Source: Schizochytrium sp. TIO01 (lineage: Eukaryota; Sar; Bigyra; Thraustochytrida; Thraustochytriidae). From it: a stretch of DNA of 64,000 nucleotides. The notes under the pieces were generated by a model. The model made no database searches, was not told the DNA's origin, and saw only the letters and a program-made list of their open reading frames with translations. Below are positions 50,201-60,300 of the stretch, piece by piece (the stretch's first letter is position 1; every line of letters begins with the position of its first letter). A program made the translations under genes and the position numbers. The stretch is taken from the NCBI GenBank assembly GCA_004764695.1, contig SMSO01000031.1, forward strand, positions 804,600 through 868,599. The letters run 5' to 3'.

Positions 50201-51017
50201 TATGTTCCACGCGTCTCCACAGCAACCCATGCATGCTGGCCCTACCGGATATCCTGGATATCACCACCCAGCAAGCATGATGTCACATGGCCCGGGTCAG
50301 GCACCACCGGCAGGTCCACCAGGCCACTTCTATGTACATCATCCTGGCCATCCTCACACTGCAGCATCTATGTTCACCGCTGCGATGCCCTGGCCACCGC
50401 CGTATGGAGCTGGTGCCCAAGGCGTACCTGGCTATGCTGGCCCTCACCAACCAGTCGCTCCAAATATGCACATGGCTTCTCCTTCATCTGCCCCACCAAC
50501 TCCTCCACATCCCAACATGGACTCGACGACAAAGAATGGGCATCTATTAACGCCGCTTCGCGGAGAAGATACCCGAATTAGTTCAGTTGATGCAGGTTCT
50601 TCAAGTGTTGCATCAACAAGTCCTCGCTATGGCCCGAGTAACAGTACTGGTTCTACTGCCGGACGAGCTCGAAAGGATCGCGGCTCCTCGGCACCTTTGG
50701 AGACGTCCCGATTATACGTGAGTTTTTCGAAACCTCTCCCAGAAGATGCCCTAAAGGAAAAGTTTGATGAAGCAGCCCCTGGCCTTGAATATGTTAGTCG
50801 TCACAAAGACAAGTGCTTTGCATTTGTCAAATATAGCTCTGAAGCCGCTGCCAAACTCGCAGTGTTACGTCTGAATGGTTCAGAAGTTCTTGGACAGCCA
50901 TTGCGAGTTTCTATTGCTCAGCCACCACGAGCAGGCCCGGGAAGTCATGCTCCAGGCAGTGCTTCCTCCTCGAGCCGCAAACGTCAAAGAACATTTGACC
51001 CTGACCACAGAAAGTAA
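47292..51017 (+). CDS. multi-RRM RNA-binding protein with long disordered regions
   Basis: A 1241-residue protein that probably binds RNA. Residues 1-330 are acidic and disordered. An RRM-like beta-alpha-beta pattern occurs at about 330-420 (degenerate) and 466-537. Clearer RRMs lie at about 618-694 (starts VLRIMNVPATSRDV) and 1139-1213 (RLYVSFSKPLPEDALKEKF, with CFAFVKY as the RNP1-like strand). Both late RRMs carry PGLE after helix 1, which loosely recalls RBM45-type proteins, but that link is not secure. Between them are an Arg/Ser-rich stretch and a Pro/His/Met-rich segment (about 955-1078) of prion-like composition. The tail is basic (SRKRQR). The first ATG (47292) follows an open but ATG-less run from 47205. 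Intronless. Convergent with PACRG. Confidence 0.88.
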   Translation: MPATRSPSSGAGPRRRHRGHEDEDEVDEERQEREANAAKRDEESVNGEVNHEGETLESDKVDSRNVALNLPRKDSPEGTDSPKNDEIDHDHEKVYLGAKNNQNRRRQNVHQGSGDKNSGNGFSKSTIVEDDKSKCEATNSDADSGGNADDEGEDGDVVEEPRKKATNEQHFRDTQQDKEPQQAQELGQNVSSGLRLTKTAQQPAALVSTKRGLQGSPTPPSSTLDVNTLSTVENPKQGLDKKRRVTAVDLLDHGKRQENAGMTGGAVGANASPAQGMLTTTTLTVSRAFPSSAISSSPSALVPKNLHTAALQQTQTSNNHNNTESTLARPCCALGQVLGTWWEPFRRVHVTIEGRVDFTMEREARLLLSMAGLVESLELRETQEGMFGFAVMSRVSEAILAAELCHHQHLAQGEAILMATWAQGQDLNAEDLNRIVVTFGDEEPGISFDWVTDNIAEASGRNQAIEDAVFYRFSHLGAISSVRTLIVNNEAPNDQDFSGIAVVTFVKPADALRAVEDWSLRGPVLLQKPSIRCLHSGGDLLLAGLSSEDVAQQTNKLAPLNKRTRSASPNDIEHHPDINTSSSEGVELEETTDQPLHQPKRSKAAASEAKAANGQTEGRVLRIMNVPATSRDVIQHFVERLPGLESVKLPSSASSQHFGTAMFTSAAAAESAARSLDKLNLGDSRGQPLKLEWINTGPPSTPNSATSTSLAGPTASTSRAASITSDDDLTGQASQPACTVDNDGSNTKTGASGQSSTNAGGVVDTRKRRTKESGNHERGQPPPKHQATEGGANTRRPRSDSGASSYEKHKERRLSTDVASSFSTSSFRRGRPRPASTGRDNARRRAELELELELEAQRRTNDDNAERLADNFRSAVAFAPSGSSSTASSNRERAGSRSSQRLLDEEIEGRGGASDSKYVSDVQDTSHVGHHVSSQHRVIPGHGHTVMDESGTMRYDPSMQYPPAMPPHPHMFHASPQQPMHAGPTGYPGYHHPASMMSHGPGQAPPAGPPGHFYVHHPGHPHTAASMFTAAMPWPPPYGAGAQGVPGYAGPHQPVAPNMHMASPSSAPPTPPHPNMDSTTKNGHLLTPLRGEDTRISSVDAGSSSVASTSPRYGPSNSTGSTAGRARKDRGSSAPLETSRLYVSFSKPLPEDALKEKFDEAAPGLEYVSRHKDKCFAFVKYSSEAAAKLAVLRLNGSEVLGQPLRVSIAQPPRAGPGSHAPGSASSSSRKRQRTFDPDHRK

Positions 51018-51548
51018 ATTTATTTGTGGATAACTATCTGTCTTTTATTTTCTACCCATTGCTCAAGCTTGTATGCGTGACATGCCATTGCCTTTGGTAT
51101 TCTTTTGTGTTGTGGTTTTAATTTGGAGTACTAATCTAAAATATTTCGAGACCGCCGTTTCATTACTAATCATGCATCGCTTCAAGACTAATGCAAGGTT
51201 TGTAGTAAAGACGCTCAAGGATTAGAACATAACGTGAATATCAGAGAACAAGATGAATTATAACTACTACGATTGAGATATATACTATTAGTATTTTAAA
51301 GGTTTATTGCAGCTACATCATATCACAGACCCTTCCTCATTGCCTGCGCACAGTAATCTTTCTTTCAATAATGGTAGCCTTGGAGTATGAGAAATTCTTC
51401 CGAAGAAAGACCAACAAACTTGTTCGCGTGCTTTTTTTTTGGGGGGGGGGGGGGGGGTGTCTGAGGAAAAGGAGCCCGGCGCCCCACGACTCTTCTCGAG
51501 GCGTGCATACTGGCTTGCTCCACTAAATCGGAATATGGCAAAGATCAA
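51018..51548. other. convergent 3' intergenic region
   Basis: Holds the 3' ends of the RRM gene (+) and PACRG (-), only 531 bases apart. Contains a T9-G17 tract and no further gene. Confidence 0.7.
51432..51457. repeat. T9-G17 homopolymer tract
   Basis: Nine T followed by seventeen G on the + strand. Could form a G-quadruplex or be mis-sized in assembly. Confidence 0.9.
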
Positions 51549-52757
51549 TCAGATATGAACCAAGGATTCATAGGTCGGAATTTGGAATTTGATGTTAATG
51601 TATGCATCGCGACCCCCAGTTTTTTCCAACACCTCCAGTGCCTCGTTGACAAGGTCAATAAGATTCTCTCGCTTTTGCTGGCCATAGTCGATCTGGTCAC
51701 CAAGATTCGACCGTGGGTCGAGTAGAAGCACGCTCCTGAAAACAGGTAAGATCTGACGATAGTAAGGCACAAGGGCCTCCCCAATATACGGAGCAGAGCG
51801 TGCGAGGTGCATAATCACAAGAAGAACTCGGCTCACAGTCTTGCGATGATTAGTATTAAGAGCTGCCTTTATAGGCATAATTAATTGAGGAACCACTGGA
51901 AGAATCTTGTCTCCACCTTGGTCCAACAAATCAAGAGTCCCGGAAAATGCTAGGAAATTGTACGGGTCGCGGGTCTCACGAAGACCTTCGAAAAATAGAG
52001 GGAGATCTGTAACCGAGTTAATAATCACCATGAGGAAAGAAAAGAAAAACGTGTTTTGGTCTCAGGTTAGTTCTCGCATGGAGATCGATTCGATGCTTAA
52101 CTCATAACTTACAGTGGTGATAGTCAAGACTACCCGGAGAAATTTTCCATTGAACATGTCGTTTCGTACCATGATCTGTCGTTCGTATTTCATACGCATT
52201 CCATTGTAGTCGATTTATCAAACATTAGCATTTTTCTTCTGTTCATTTAAATTTCCAAAACCATGCATCGAATTCTCAAAAGTCGAGGTCGACCTTTGCT
52301 CTTTAAACTTACCTATGCGAACAGGAATATCACCACGGTCATAAAAGGTACGAAATGGGGTACCTCCAAGTAGGTTTCCAGATTGCTCTTTCCAAACGCC
52401 ACTGCGAGGAGGGGCTACCGACGGCTTGGGCTTAGGCTTGGCAGTGCTGCTGGCAAGACGAAGTGGCTTGTTGGTCTTTCTCGAGCGCGTCGGAGAACTT
52501 GAGCTTGTATCATTATCCTTGGTCTCCTCCACAAAGCGAGGTCGATAAGTGCCACGGTAGTTGTGTGCACGCTGATTCATAGTGACAATCTTTGGCATGG
52601 GGTACCCTGAAGCCGGAGTCTTTTTACTCCGTCGATTGCTACTTGAAGTAGAACTTTTGCTGTTACTTGAGCTGCTGCCTGCAGACGAATAGGCACCACC
52701 ACCCCAGGCAGCGCGACGCTGCGATGCATCAGGTCCAATATGGTCAGAGTACGGCAT
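51549..52757 (-). CDS. PACRG: PACRG, parkin co-regulated gene protein (three exons)
   Basis: Axonemal protein that in other ciliates and flagellates sits with FAP20 at the inner junction of doublet microtubules. Exons on the minus strand are 52757-52313, 52175-52113 and 52006-51549; joined they encode 321 residues. Residues 1-129 are Ser-rich and not conserved. The conserved core runs from about 130 to the end, with FRTFYDRGDIP, then SLDYHHYLPLFFEG spanning the second splice junction, VPQLIMPIKAALNT, ALVPYYRQILPVF, DQIDYGQQKRENL and NIKFQIPTYES, all closely like animal PACRG. Both introns have GTAAGT donors and CAG acceptors and restore the frame exactly (phase 1 at each). The start is the first ATG of exon 1. 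Divergent from a second ciliary-type gene at 53972, suggesting co-expression. Family assignment is secure. Confidence 0.97.
52007..52112 (-). other. PACRG intron 2 (106 bp)
   Basis: Donor ACT/GTAAGT and acceptor TTACAG/ATC on the minus strand. Removing it recreates the Tyr of the conserved DYHHYLPLF motif. Confidence 0.95.
52176..52312 (-). other. PACRG intron 1 (137 bp)
   Basis: Donor ATAG/GTAAGT and acceptor GACAG/ATC on the minus strand. An in-frame TAA inside rules out read-through. Splicing gives RGDIPVRIDHG, matching the family. Exon 2 between the introns is only 63 bp. Confidence 0.92.
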
Positions 52758-53971
52758 TTTGCAACTAAGTATCAAGTTAGCGAGCAAAGCTCCTAACCAA
52801 ACTTAGCTCAAGCCGTGAACACAGACCTGCGCGCGCACAAGGCGCGGGCGCTAGATCGGATTACCAATAAAAGCAGACGCTCTCGTGCGTGCGCCCAAGG
52901 CTCCAAATAGCTATACTTGGCCCCGTCGACGCCCGTAACCTGCAGCGAACTAGTTTGCCCAAGGTGATTCCTTCTAATTTTTTAATATACAGAGGTTGTA
53001 ATCAAACTCGTCAATGTCTGTATGATATTTAAAGCGTGTGCATGCATCTATGCGAATGAACGTAATGAAGGCCTACAGCAACCTTCAAGAAAAGACAAGT
53101 TTGCGTGCAAGGGTACTTGTGTGTACTACGTAGAATCAATTAAGGTCGTATTAGGCTTCAAAAGGAACTATGTTGGTCAATCTCTTTATCTCTGCTGTGA
53201 ATCTATCCAGTTGCTTAAGTTTTCTTCCTCTAATACTTTCTTTCTTTCTTTTCGTTATTTCTCAAAGCCAGGAAGTCTTACAGGTTCTCTTTGGTTTCTT
53301 GAAGGAGCACACCTTGTCCATCTCGATCCTATAATAGTTATTGTAGGGGCTTATTCCTTTCCCTGAACTAGCCAGTATTATATACTTTTATACCTGTGGT
53401 TTACTCGTGCCTAACTATATCCGAGGACAAAAGTGCTGTCAGCCTATTCGCCGGATCTCTCCAACGGATACATTGACACTCTCAGTGGAAGGTTCACAAT
53501 ATCAATACACTCATTTTATAATATAGCATTTAGTTATGGATTTTCATAAAAGTTTAACGTTGCATATATTAAAAGTCAAGTGTATTTAATGCAGCTTGCC
53601 TCCTATTATTGCTTCAGAGGAAGGAAAAGGCGAGTAAAGTACAGTTGTGAATTGAGGCGACGGCTTGTTCTGATATTAGAAGAGAGGAAGAACACAGGTG
53701 CTTGTTAAACTTACTTGAAGAAGCAGCTACATCCAGTAGTACAAATATGGCATTGAAAGAAAAGGCAACCATTTATATAATTACTTCCTCAATAGGCCAT
53801 AAAGCAAGCCTGGTAAAATAAGTAACGTTGTCTTGCACTGATTCCTGCCTGAGCGCTATATATCTGCTTACTTGAGTGTCGGCATCACCACGAGGAGGGG
53901 TGGAAGTACAGACACATACGTAGTGAGTGAAAGCGCTCTAATTAGGTACTCGTGCTGAGCAGTCCCGCAAG
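52758..53971. promoter_or_regulatory. divergent intergenic region between two ciliary-type genes
   Basis: Separates the starts of PACRG (-) and the CH-domain gene (+), so it must hold both promoters. A 114-codon ATG frame at 53022-53366 is present but resembles no known protein and is probably chance. GTAACC-TGCA-GCGAAC near 52935 vaguely resembles an X-box but is not convincing. Confidence 0.6.
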
Positions 53972-56615
53972 ATGATTGCACCACAATCCAATAGCCTCCC
54001 TCGTGAGGTATTGCGATGGTTGCAAGGTCTTGACCTTTCTTATACAATCAAAAATGTCAAGCGAGACTTTGCTAATGGATATTTATTTGCAGAAATCTGC
54101 TCGCGATACTTTGCGAATGATGTCAGCCTTCATAACTACAGCAATGGAACCAGCATGACAAGCAAGAATGATAATTGGTTCCAGCTAAAAAGGCTTCTTG
54201 CAAAATGTGGCGTAGAGGTCACCACGGAGCACTTGACAGAGATTGTGCATTGCAAAGATGGAGCAGCAGTAGCATTGGTAGAGCAGCTTTATAGTCATTT
54301 AACTGAGCGAAAGCTCATCAAGATGCCCAAGCTTCAACAAGAACTTAAGGTTCCCGCTTTTGCTCGCGACACTGCCTCTAATCTTATCAAACGTAGACTT
54401 CGAGAACCAGATTTAATTCACATGCAAGATGAGCTTGCACGGGAACATAGTCTAATTAAGACGCTTAGTGAACATAACTCGCGAACTTCGCAAGAGCGAC
54501 GGATTCATCGTGACGAGGTGGAAAACAGTGTATCCTCTGAAAGTAAATCAGACTCAAAGTTTGCTTCTTCGCTTTCAATGTCCAATACAGCATCTGGTTC
54601 TGCCTTAAAACCTGATCAATCAAGTAGCCCTGTTGGAACTGCCTCGCAAAAGCGAGTAGAAGTGAAAATGGTACAGGTGAAACAGATTGACACAAACTTA
54701 TCAGCCTTGCGAGCACGCCAACTGGCAGGTCGTGCTTCCCCTATAGAAGTAGGTTCATTTGGAAGTGGACGCTCAAAGGCTGGAGCAAGCGCATCAAGTC
54801 TTCCTAAAGAGTCAATTATTGAAACCTTATCTCAAACCCTAGCCTCTGCTTTGCCGGATGGTTGCTTAGTGTCAGCAAAGCCTAATGAGCCAGTTTTGCA
54901 AACTTTCGTTCGAACACTTAGTGATGGTGTAGCTCGTGCATGTACTGGGAGTCAGCTGGTGCAAGGAAACAAAGGGTTAAGTGATGCAGACCTCTTGGGA
55001 GCATTTGGAAGTATTGCAGAACGACTTGATTCAGTTGACCATCCTATTGATGCTCGCGAATTCTGGCGAACAGTTCATCTCTTCATTTCTATGCTTGAGC
55101 TTGTAGCAGATGCAGATGATAGTTTCCAGGCATGCACAGATGCATGTGTACGTTTTGCGCACATGATGGTCAGGCAAGTTGACTTGCATCAGAACCCGGG
55201 AGACAGGCGTGCACTCCTTGACATGTTTCTTGATGCAGGTCTCTCTCGTCTCACTGAGATTTTACGCTCAACACCTCGCAAACGCCACGCATGTCTCACA
55301 TTTATTGACGTCTTTGCAGAGCATGAACCTTCAACAAGGCGCTATCTCATTAAAAGACTGCACGATTCTTTGAATCAGACAAGCTCCTTCCTCCAATGTC
55401 TTACAATTCTCATCTTCATGGAACAGAGCTTGAGCGCATCTGGGCCCGGAATGGCGCTCTTAGACCTTTACACATACTATGGATTGATGGGCCTCTCAAA
55501 TTCTTCTTCTTCTCTTCGGGCTGCCTCCCTTGCAATGTTTGCAGTTATCTTGCAACACGAACCATCTACTGCATCTCGTCTCCTTCCTAAGATGCAAGAC
55601 CTTACTGCAGATTCATGGTGGGAGGTCCAATGTCAAGTTCTCATTGTTTGCTCCAAGGTGCTTGACTACCTCGTAATGAACCTTGATGAAGCCATTGAGC
55701 AACAGCACCATGATGATGCAACTCGAGCAGAGGAAGCAATAGATGAGCTAAATGATCAACTTGAAGAAACTGTGCAGATCATTGCGAAGGTATTCACTTG
55801 TCAAGCACCAGTGAATGTTTGCAAGGTTGGGCTGGTGTACCTTGGCCGTCATTTGAGAGTACACCCTCAGCTGGGGCAAATTTATTCTGAGGTTCTTTTA
55901 AATTTGTCACGTAAGTCCTATCAAGATGAAACAGATGAACATCACAGCTTAATTCGTCTTTTAGGACTCGTTCCTGAGATCGAGGAATTACCTCTTCCAA
56001 GTGCAAGTGGTGGACGGTATCATCTTGCGCCAATTGTCAGCTCGTGGGATGTGCATGGAATGGCCTTGGAGCTTGAACGAATCATCCAGGAGTCTGATTT
56101 ACAAAACCTCGAGTACTGGCACTTGGAGATCCTCAATGCGCTTGTGCAGGATACGCATCGAGGATTACACGGAGAAGGCAGTGACACCCACAGTGAAGGT
56201 CGTGCCTCAACAGGTTTCCATGATGAAACAAAGTCAACCTTTGCAGGAGAGGACGATGACTCTTTTCCAAAAAAAACTCTTTGAGACTTTCAAGGATCTC
56301 GTTTTTCTTGCTCTTTGTGATCCCGTAAACTACAGTCTTGCAAACTTTATTATCCGCACATGGGCTCTTGTTCCGGAATTTGAAGTAATGGAAGCTCGCT
56401 CTTTTGCGGGCGCACTGCGACTTCTTTACAGTCAGCCTCCGCGTGAGACAACTTGGAATGGGCAGCAAGCTATGGCTGACCTCTTAATAGATCTTCATAA
56501 CTCTGGCCCGCGTTTGGCTAATGCCGTGACACAGTGTGTGTCCAAACTTTGCACAAACTACCCAGAGCTGCTCGAGAATGATATTCTATGTGACATGGAG
56601 CAAAAACTTGAGTAA
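53972..56615 (+). CDS. SPATA4/SPEF1-type CH-domain protein with C-terminal helical repeats, one frameshift
   Basis: Probable microtubule-associated ciliary protein. Residues about 8-113 form the calponin-homology domain of the SPEF1/SPATA4 group: VLRWLQGLDLSYTIKN, KRDFANGYLFAEI, HNYSNG and NWFQLKRLLAKCG. A coiled, disordered linker follows (about 130-270). Then come several hundred residues of Leu-rich paired helices of ARM/HEAT type (about 280-880), far longer than SPATA4 itself. Frame 0 ends at 56284 (770 residues), but the +1 frame carries on with KLFETFKDLVFLALCDP and more helices to 56615, total about 880. The switch is at an A8 run (56269-56276); seven A's would give one continuous frame. 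No intron sites fit. The start is a genuine ATG. The fold of the repeat region is inferred from pattern only. Convergent with FIG4. Confidence 0.87.
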
Positions 56616-57348
56616 GATATAATATACACGACAGCTCCTCTTTTCAATTACTTTACCTACGGTTTAAATCTATCTTGTGATTTGTGTTAGTTATTGTTCT
56701 GTGCTTCCCTGGCAGGATAGATATTCTTCTTTGTTTTTTTTTGTTTTTGTTAAACAAACTCTTACTAATAGGTGCAAGCTATATTTAAAAACAATTGAGT
56801 TTGCCAAATTGTGAATCAGAGCCTCTTCAATATTTCAGCCGTATTTTTTTCCTTATCTCTTTAGTATCTTATTCATGCATTCTTTCTGATACCGATGCTG
56901 CATTGAGAGTATGTGTTATATTCGGAACCCGTGTTCATCTTTGAACCTTGACCATTGATCGTGTTGAGTATCGAGAGGATATTCAATGTAAGTTCGCATG
57001 TGATAAGCAAGAAGCGTAAGTGAATGAAACTTCACTCTAGTCCGCCAAGAATGTCATTCAACCACTCTAGAAAACGTAAATTAGTTTCCATTTTAGTCAA
57101 GTCTGACTAAATCTATTAATACTTATATTAAAATTTCTGCGTAAGCGAATTTCTACAGACGCTAAATTCACCAGATTATTAACACACCAGATTACCATGC
57201 GTGAACGAGGCTCGGAGGCCTCTCTCAAATATTAAATCGATGAAATGAGCCTGTAGTTGGTATCCTCTTCACTGCTCATTTAGTGAATTACAATACTGTA
57301 CATTGCACCCCAAATCAAATTGCACATACAGATAACATACTAGAAGAG
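56616..57348. other. convergent 3' intergenic region
   Basis: T-rich 3' flank of the CH-domain gene and downstream flank of FIG4. No further gene seen. Confidence 0.65.
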
Positions 57349-60300
57349 CTACTTTAGCTCCAAGACTGCTGCGGTAACGGATCGTGGATAACCTTTGTAC
57401 ATACCCGACATAATAACACTGGTGCTACCAGAGTAGGCTTGAAGGCGGCGCATTCCCCAGCCATCATTCTCATGGATTTGCTGTTCGCTCAATGCATCCC
57501 TATATTCGCGCTCATGAGAGCGACGGTTCCATGCGTCTCCATAGGATTCTGTCGTCATTGAAATCCACGGCTGGGGGTCTAATGCTGATGCTCTTCCAAG
57601 CTCAGAGCGCCACATACAGGCTGAAGAAGGATGCTCATAAAGGCTGAATGGGTCCTCAGCCTGTCGAACATAAGCTTGGGATACAACATCGAGGTCGCCG
57701 ACGAACACGCCTAGTGACGGGTCTAATAATGCTTCTGCAGCAGACATCGAAGGCTCAAGACTAATTGAACTGTCATGCGAGTCATTGTCTTCAGCATCTT
57801 CACTTTCATCCTCTAGCAGAACGTCATCACCAGACCGTAAAACATTGTTTGCGCTGCGTGTAGGGAAAAGCCGCGCGCGCATTTCCGGAGAAACAGTATT
57901 GCGAGTAGCCGAGGACGAAGACGAAACCACAGTCTCTGACGAAAAGGGGGCTCGGCGCAGACGAGCATGTCGTCGAGAAATATCTTTTTGTCCATCTTTG
58001 TCAAATTTTGAAAGAACGCCTCCAGACGGAGGCGTAATGAGCTGTGCAGAGGAAAGCCCAGGAGTGAAAGAAAGGGGAATCAGGTCATTGGGACTCACCA
58101 GGTCCCTTGGTTTGAAGTAAGGCTTTGCAAACAGGGCATCAAAACTTGCGAGACCACCATCGCGACCACGATCAGACAAGTCTTGATCGGGCGTATTTGG
58201 CGAAAGAAGCTCATATGGATGGGCACCTAGAGCACGAAGGGGGGTCATTACGCGCTCAGCAAAACTACTAAGAGGCTTTGACCACCATTGCCCCAGTTCT
58301 AAAACTCGCGGCCGCAATGAGAAATTGGGTCGATAGGTTACGCCACGATTGTGCAGGTAAAAGTCCCCCGTTCCATCAGCATTTTCACGTTGGCGTTTAT
58401 GGTGTTCAGGTCTATACAAGCCCAAAAAAACGTTGATGGCATCTTGTTTAGCATGGTCAGTGAAAGCATTCGAATAGTAACGCTTCAGCGATGTATAAAA
58501 GGCCTGCTGACGAGTTGAGGTCGATCCACTTGAAACAAGTTTCCCCGATTTGCGGTGAGCATCTGAGCCTCCATATTGCATAGCGATTCGGTCTCCTAAT
58601 TCCTCATACATCTCCATGAGGACTGCCGCGATTGGTGTGTCTGTTGTGACGCGCTCGCCAATACTGAGTATACCTAGCGCAATTAGCTGCTCGTTGATAA
58701 CGTGGAGACCTATGAGGAACTGCGCAAGGTTAGTGCGATCCAAACAGTCAATGCAATTTGTGCGCAACACGCCATGTTGAATGCGGCCCGTTTTGGCATT
58801 CGTATCTCGAGAGTCTGCCCCAGTAGGGGTCCGAGGGGTACGTGCTGGTGACGAAGGGTATGCAGGTGTAACAGGAGGTTGCGCTTCGACAAGATCAGTG
58901 AACCCAAGTTCTTCCTCGTCTTCATCTTCATCTTCTTCATCATCATCTATACCTATGCCAGGCGACTTGTCTTCAGGATCAATCTGGTCTGTGTCGAGTC
59001 CGTGCCCTGCACTACCGCCTGCGTCACTTGAAGGTCCCTCGTTCGCATGGAGAAAGTTTGCTTCATGATCGCTTCCTAGATCACCGCCAGTCTCATCATC
59101 TGCACCTATCATTGACCTAGCTTTACCCCCTGCATCAGTCCCAGTAGTAGATTCTACATCATCGGCATTCTCATTTTCTGTTGCTGATGAGTTCCGTGCA
59201 AAATCATCATCTTCGTCATCGCGAGTAGCATTAATACTTGATGTGTCGGCAAGTACGGCGAGATTAATAGATCGTGCGAATGAGCTTTCACGAGAAAACT
59301 GCTGGATATTGTCGCGACTCAGTTCTCGCGTAAGCTGTGTTGGCTGACCACTGTGCAGTTTGAGTGCTGTGTTAAGGCGCATCGGAACAAACTTAGCCAA
59401 ACGACTGGACCAACGCAGAGGTAACCGTTGAGATTCAATATCTTGAGATATGGCCTTCCGACGCTGACCGCCAAATGGATAGCTCTCTGGGTTTCGCATA
59501 TCAGCTCTCAGCTCTCGATGAGATTTGGCAAGCCAAGCAGGGGCGCTGTTATGAACCTCGGTAAAGCGAAGCGCCTTCGTTGGCGCCATAAAGAATGATG
59601 TTTCACGAATTGCCTGCTTTGCGACTGTGTCCAGAGCACGAAGTAAGGAGCTCGGGTCAACCTTACTAAGGCGTGTGAAGTCGACCGCGCAGTATTCAAT
59701 AGCCTTGCTAGTTGGAAGAGTTGAGTTAAGAACCTCAATTGCATGTTTAAAATCACTACCAACAATGGTTTCTCGCTTGCGTTTTTCGGTTTGCTTAACA
59801 AGGTTCAGAATAATTATTGAGTCTCCGTAGCGATTTATGAGGTCCATGAAATGTTTACGAGTGGCATTATACCACGGATCAAAACGTTGTCGTTTGATCG
59901 GCGGCTTAGGCATTGCCACGCTTGTTTCTTGGGACCAGAATGTGGGGATGGACCCGCGCATTTGCACATAAGCACTAACACCGCCAGGGTCTGTGGGTAG
60001 GAGCATGTGGTCCTGAACAATCTGTTCAATTTCAACATCGTTGGCGACATAGCCATCATCGTTGACACCTCGCTTGAGGTAGCGTGTGCCAGCATAGTAT
60101 CGCGAGCGTCTTGCGACGAGTGTAAGGGTGAGACTGCGTGAGAGAATTGAGCAGCGTTGTTGTTTAAAAGAGCCATGGACAAGAGCAACCGTCCAAGGTG
60201 AGAGGAATACCGATCGAGGGCTAGTTTTAAGAGCATCTAACAGCGGTCGCGCAAGATATTCGTTCCAGACGAAAAGATTATCTTCGCCAATTGCGTTCGC

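Noticed and set aside
52931-52950. X-box (RFX site) upstream of PACRG
   Set aside because: Half-sites match poorly and RFX factors are not established in the likely host lineage.
53022-53366. 114-codon ATG open frame in the PACRG/CH divergent region
   Set aside because: No homology, composition like intergenic DNA, and it would sit within a presumed shared promoter.
56269-56276. Programmed -1 ribosomal frameshift at A8 in the CH-domain gene
   Set aside because: The downstream coding frame is +1, and a -1 slip gives unrelated sequence.
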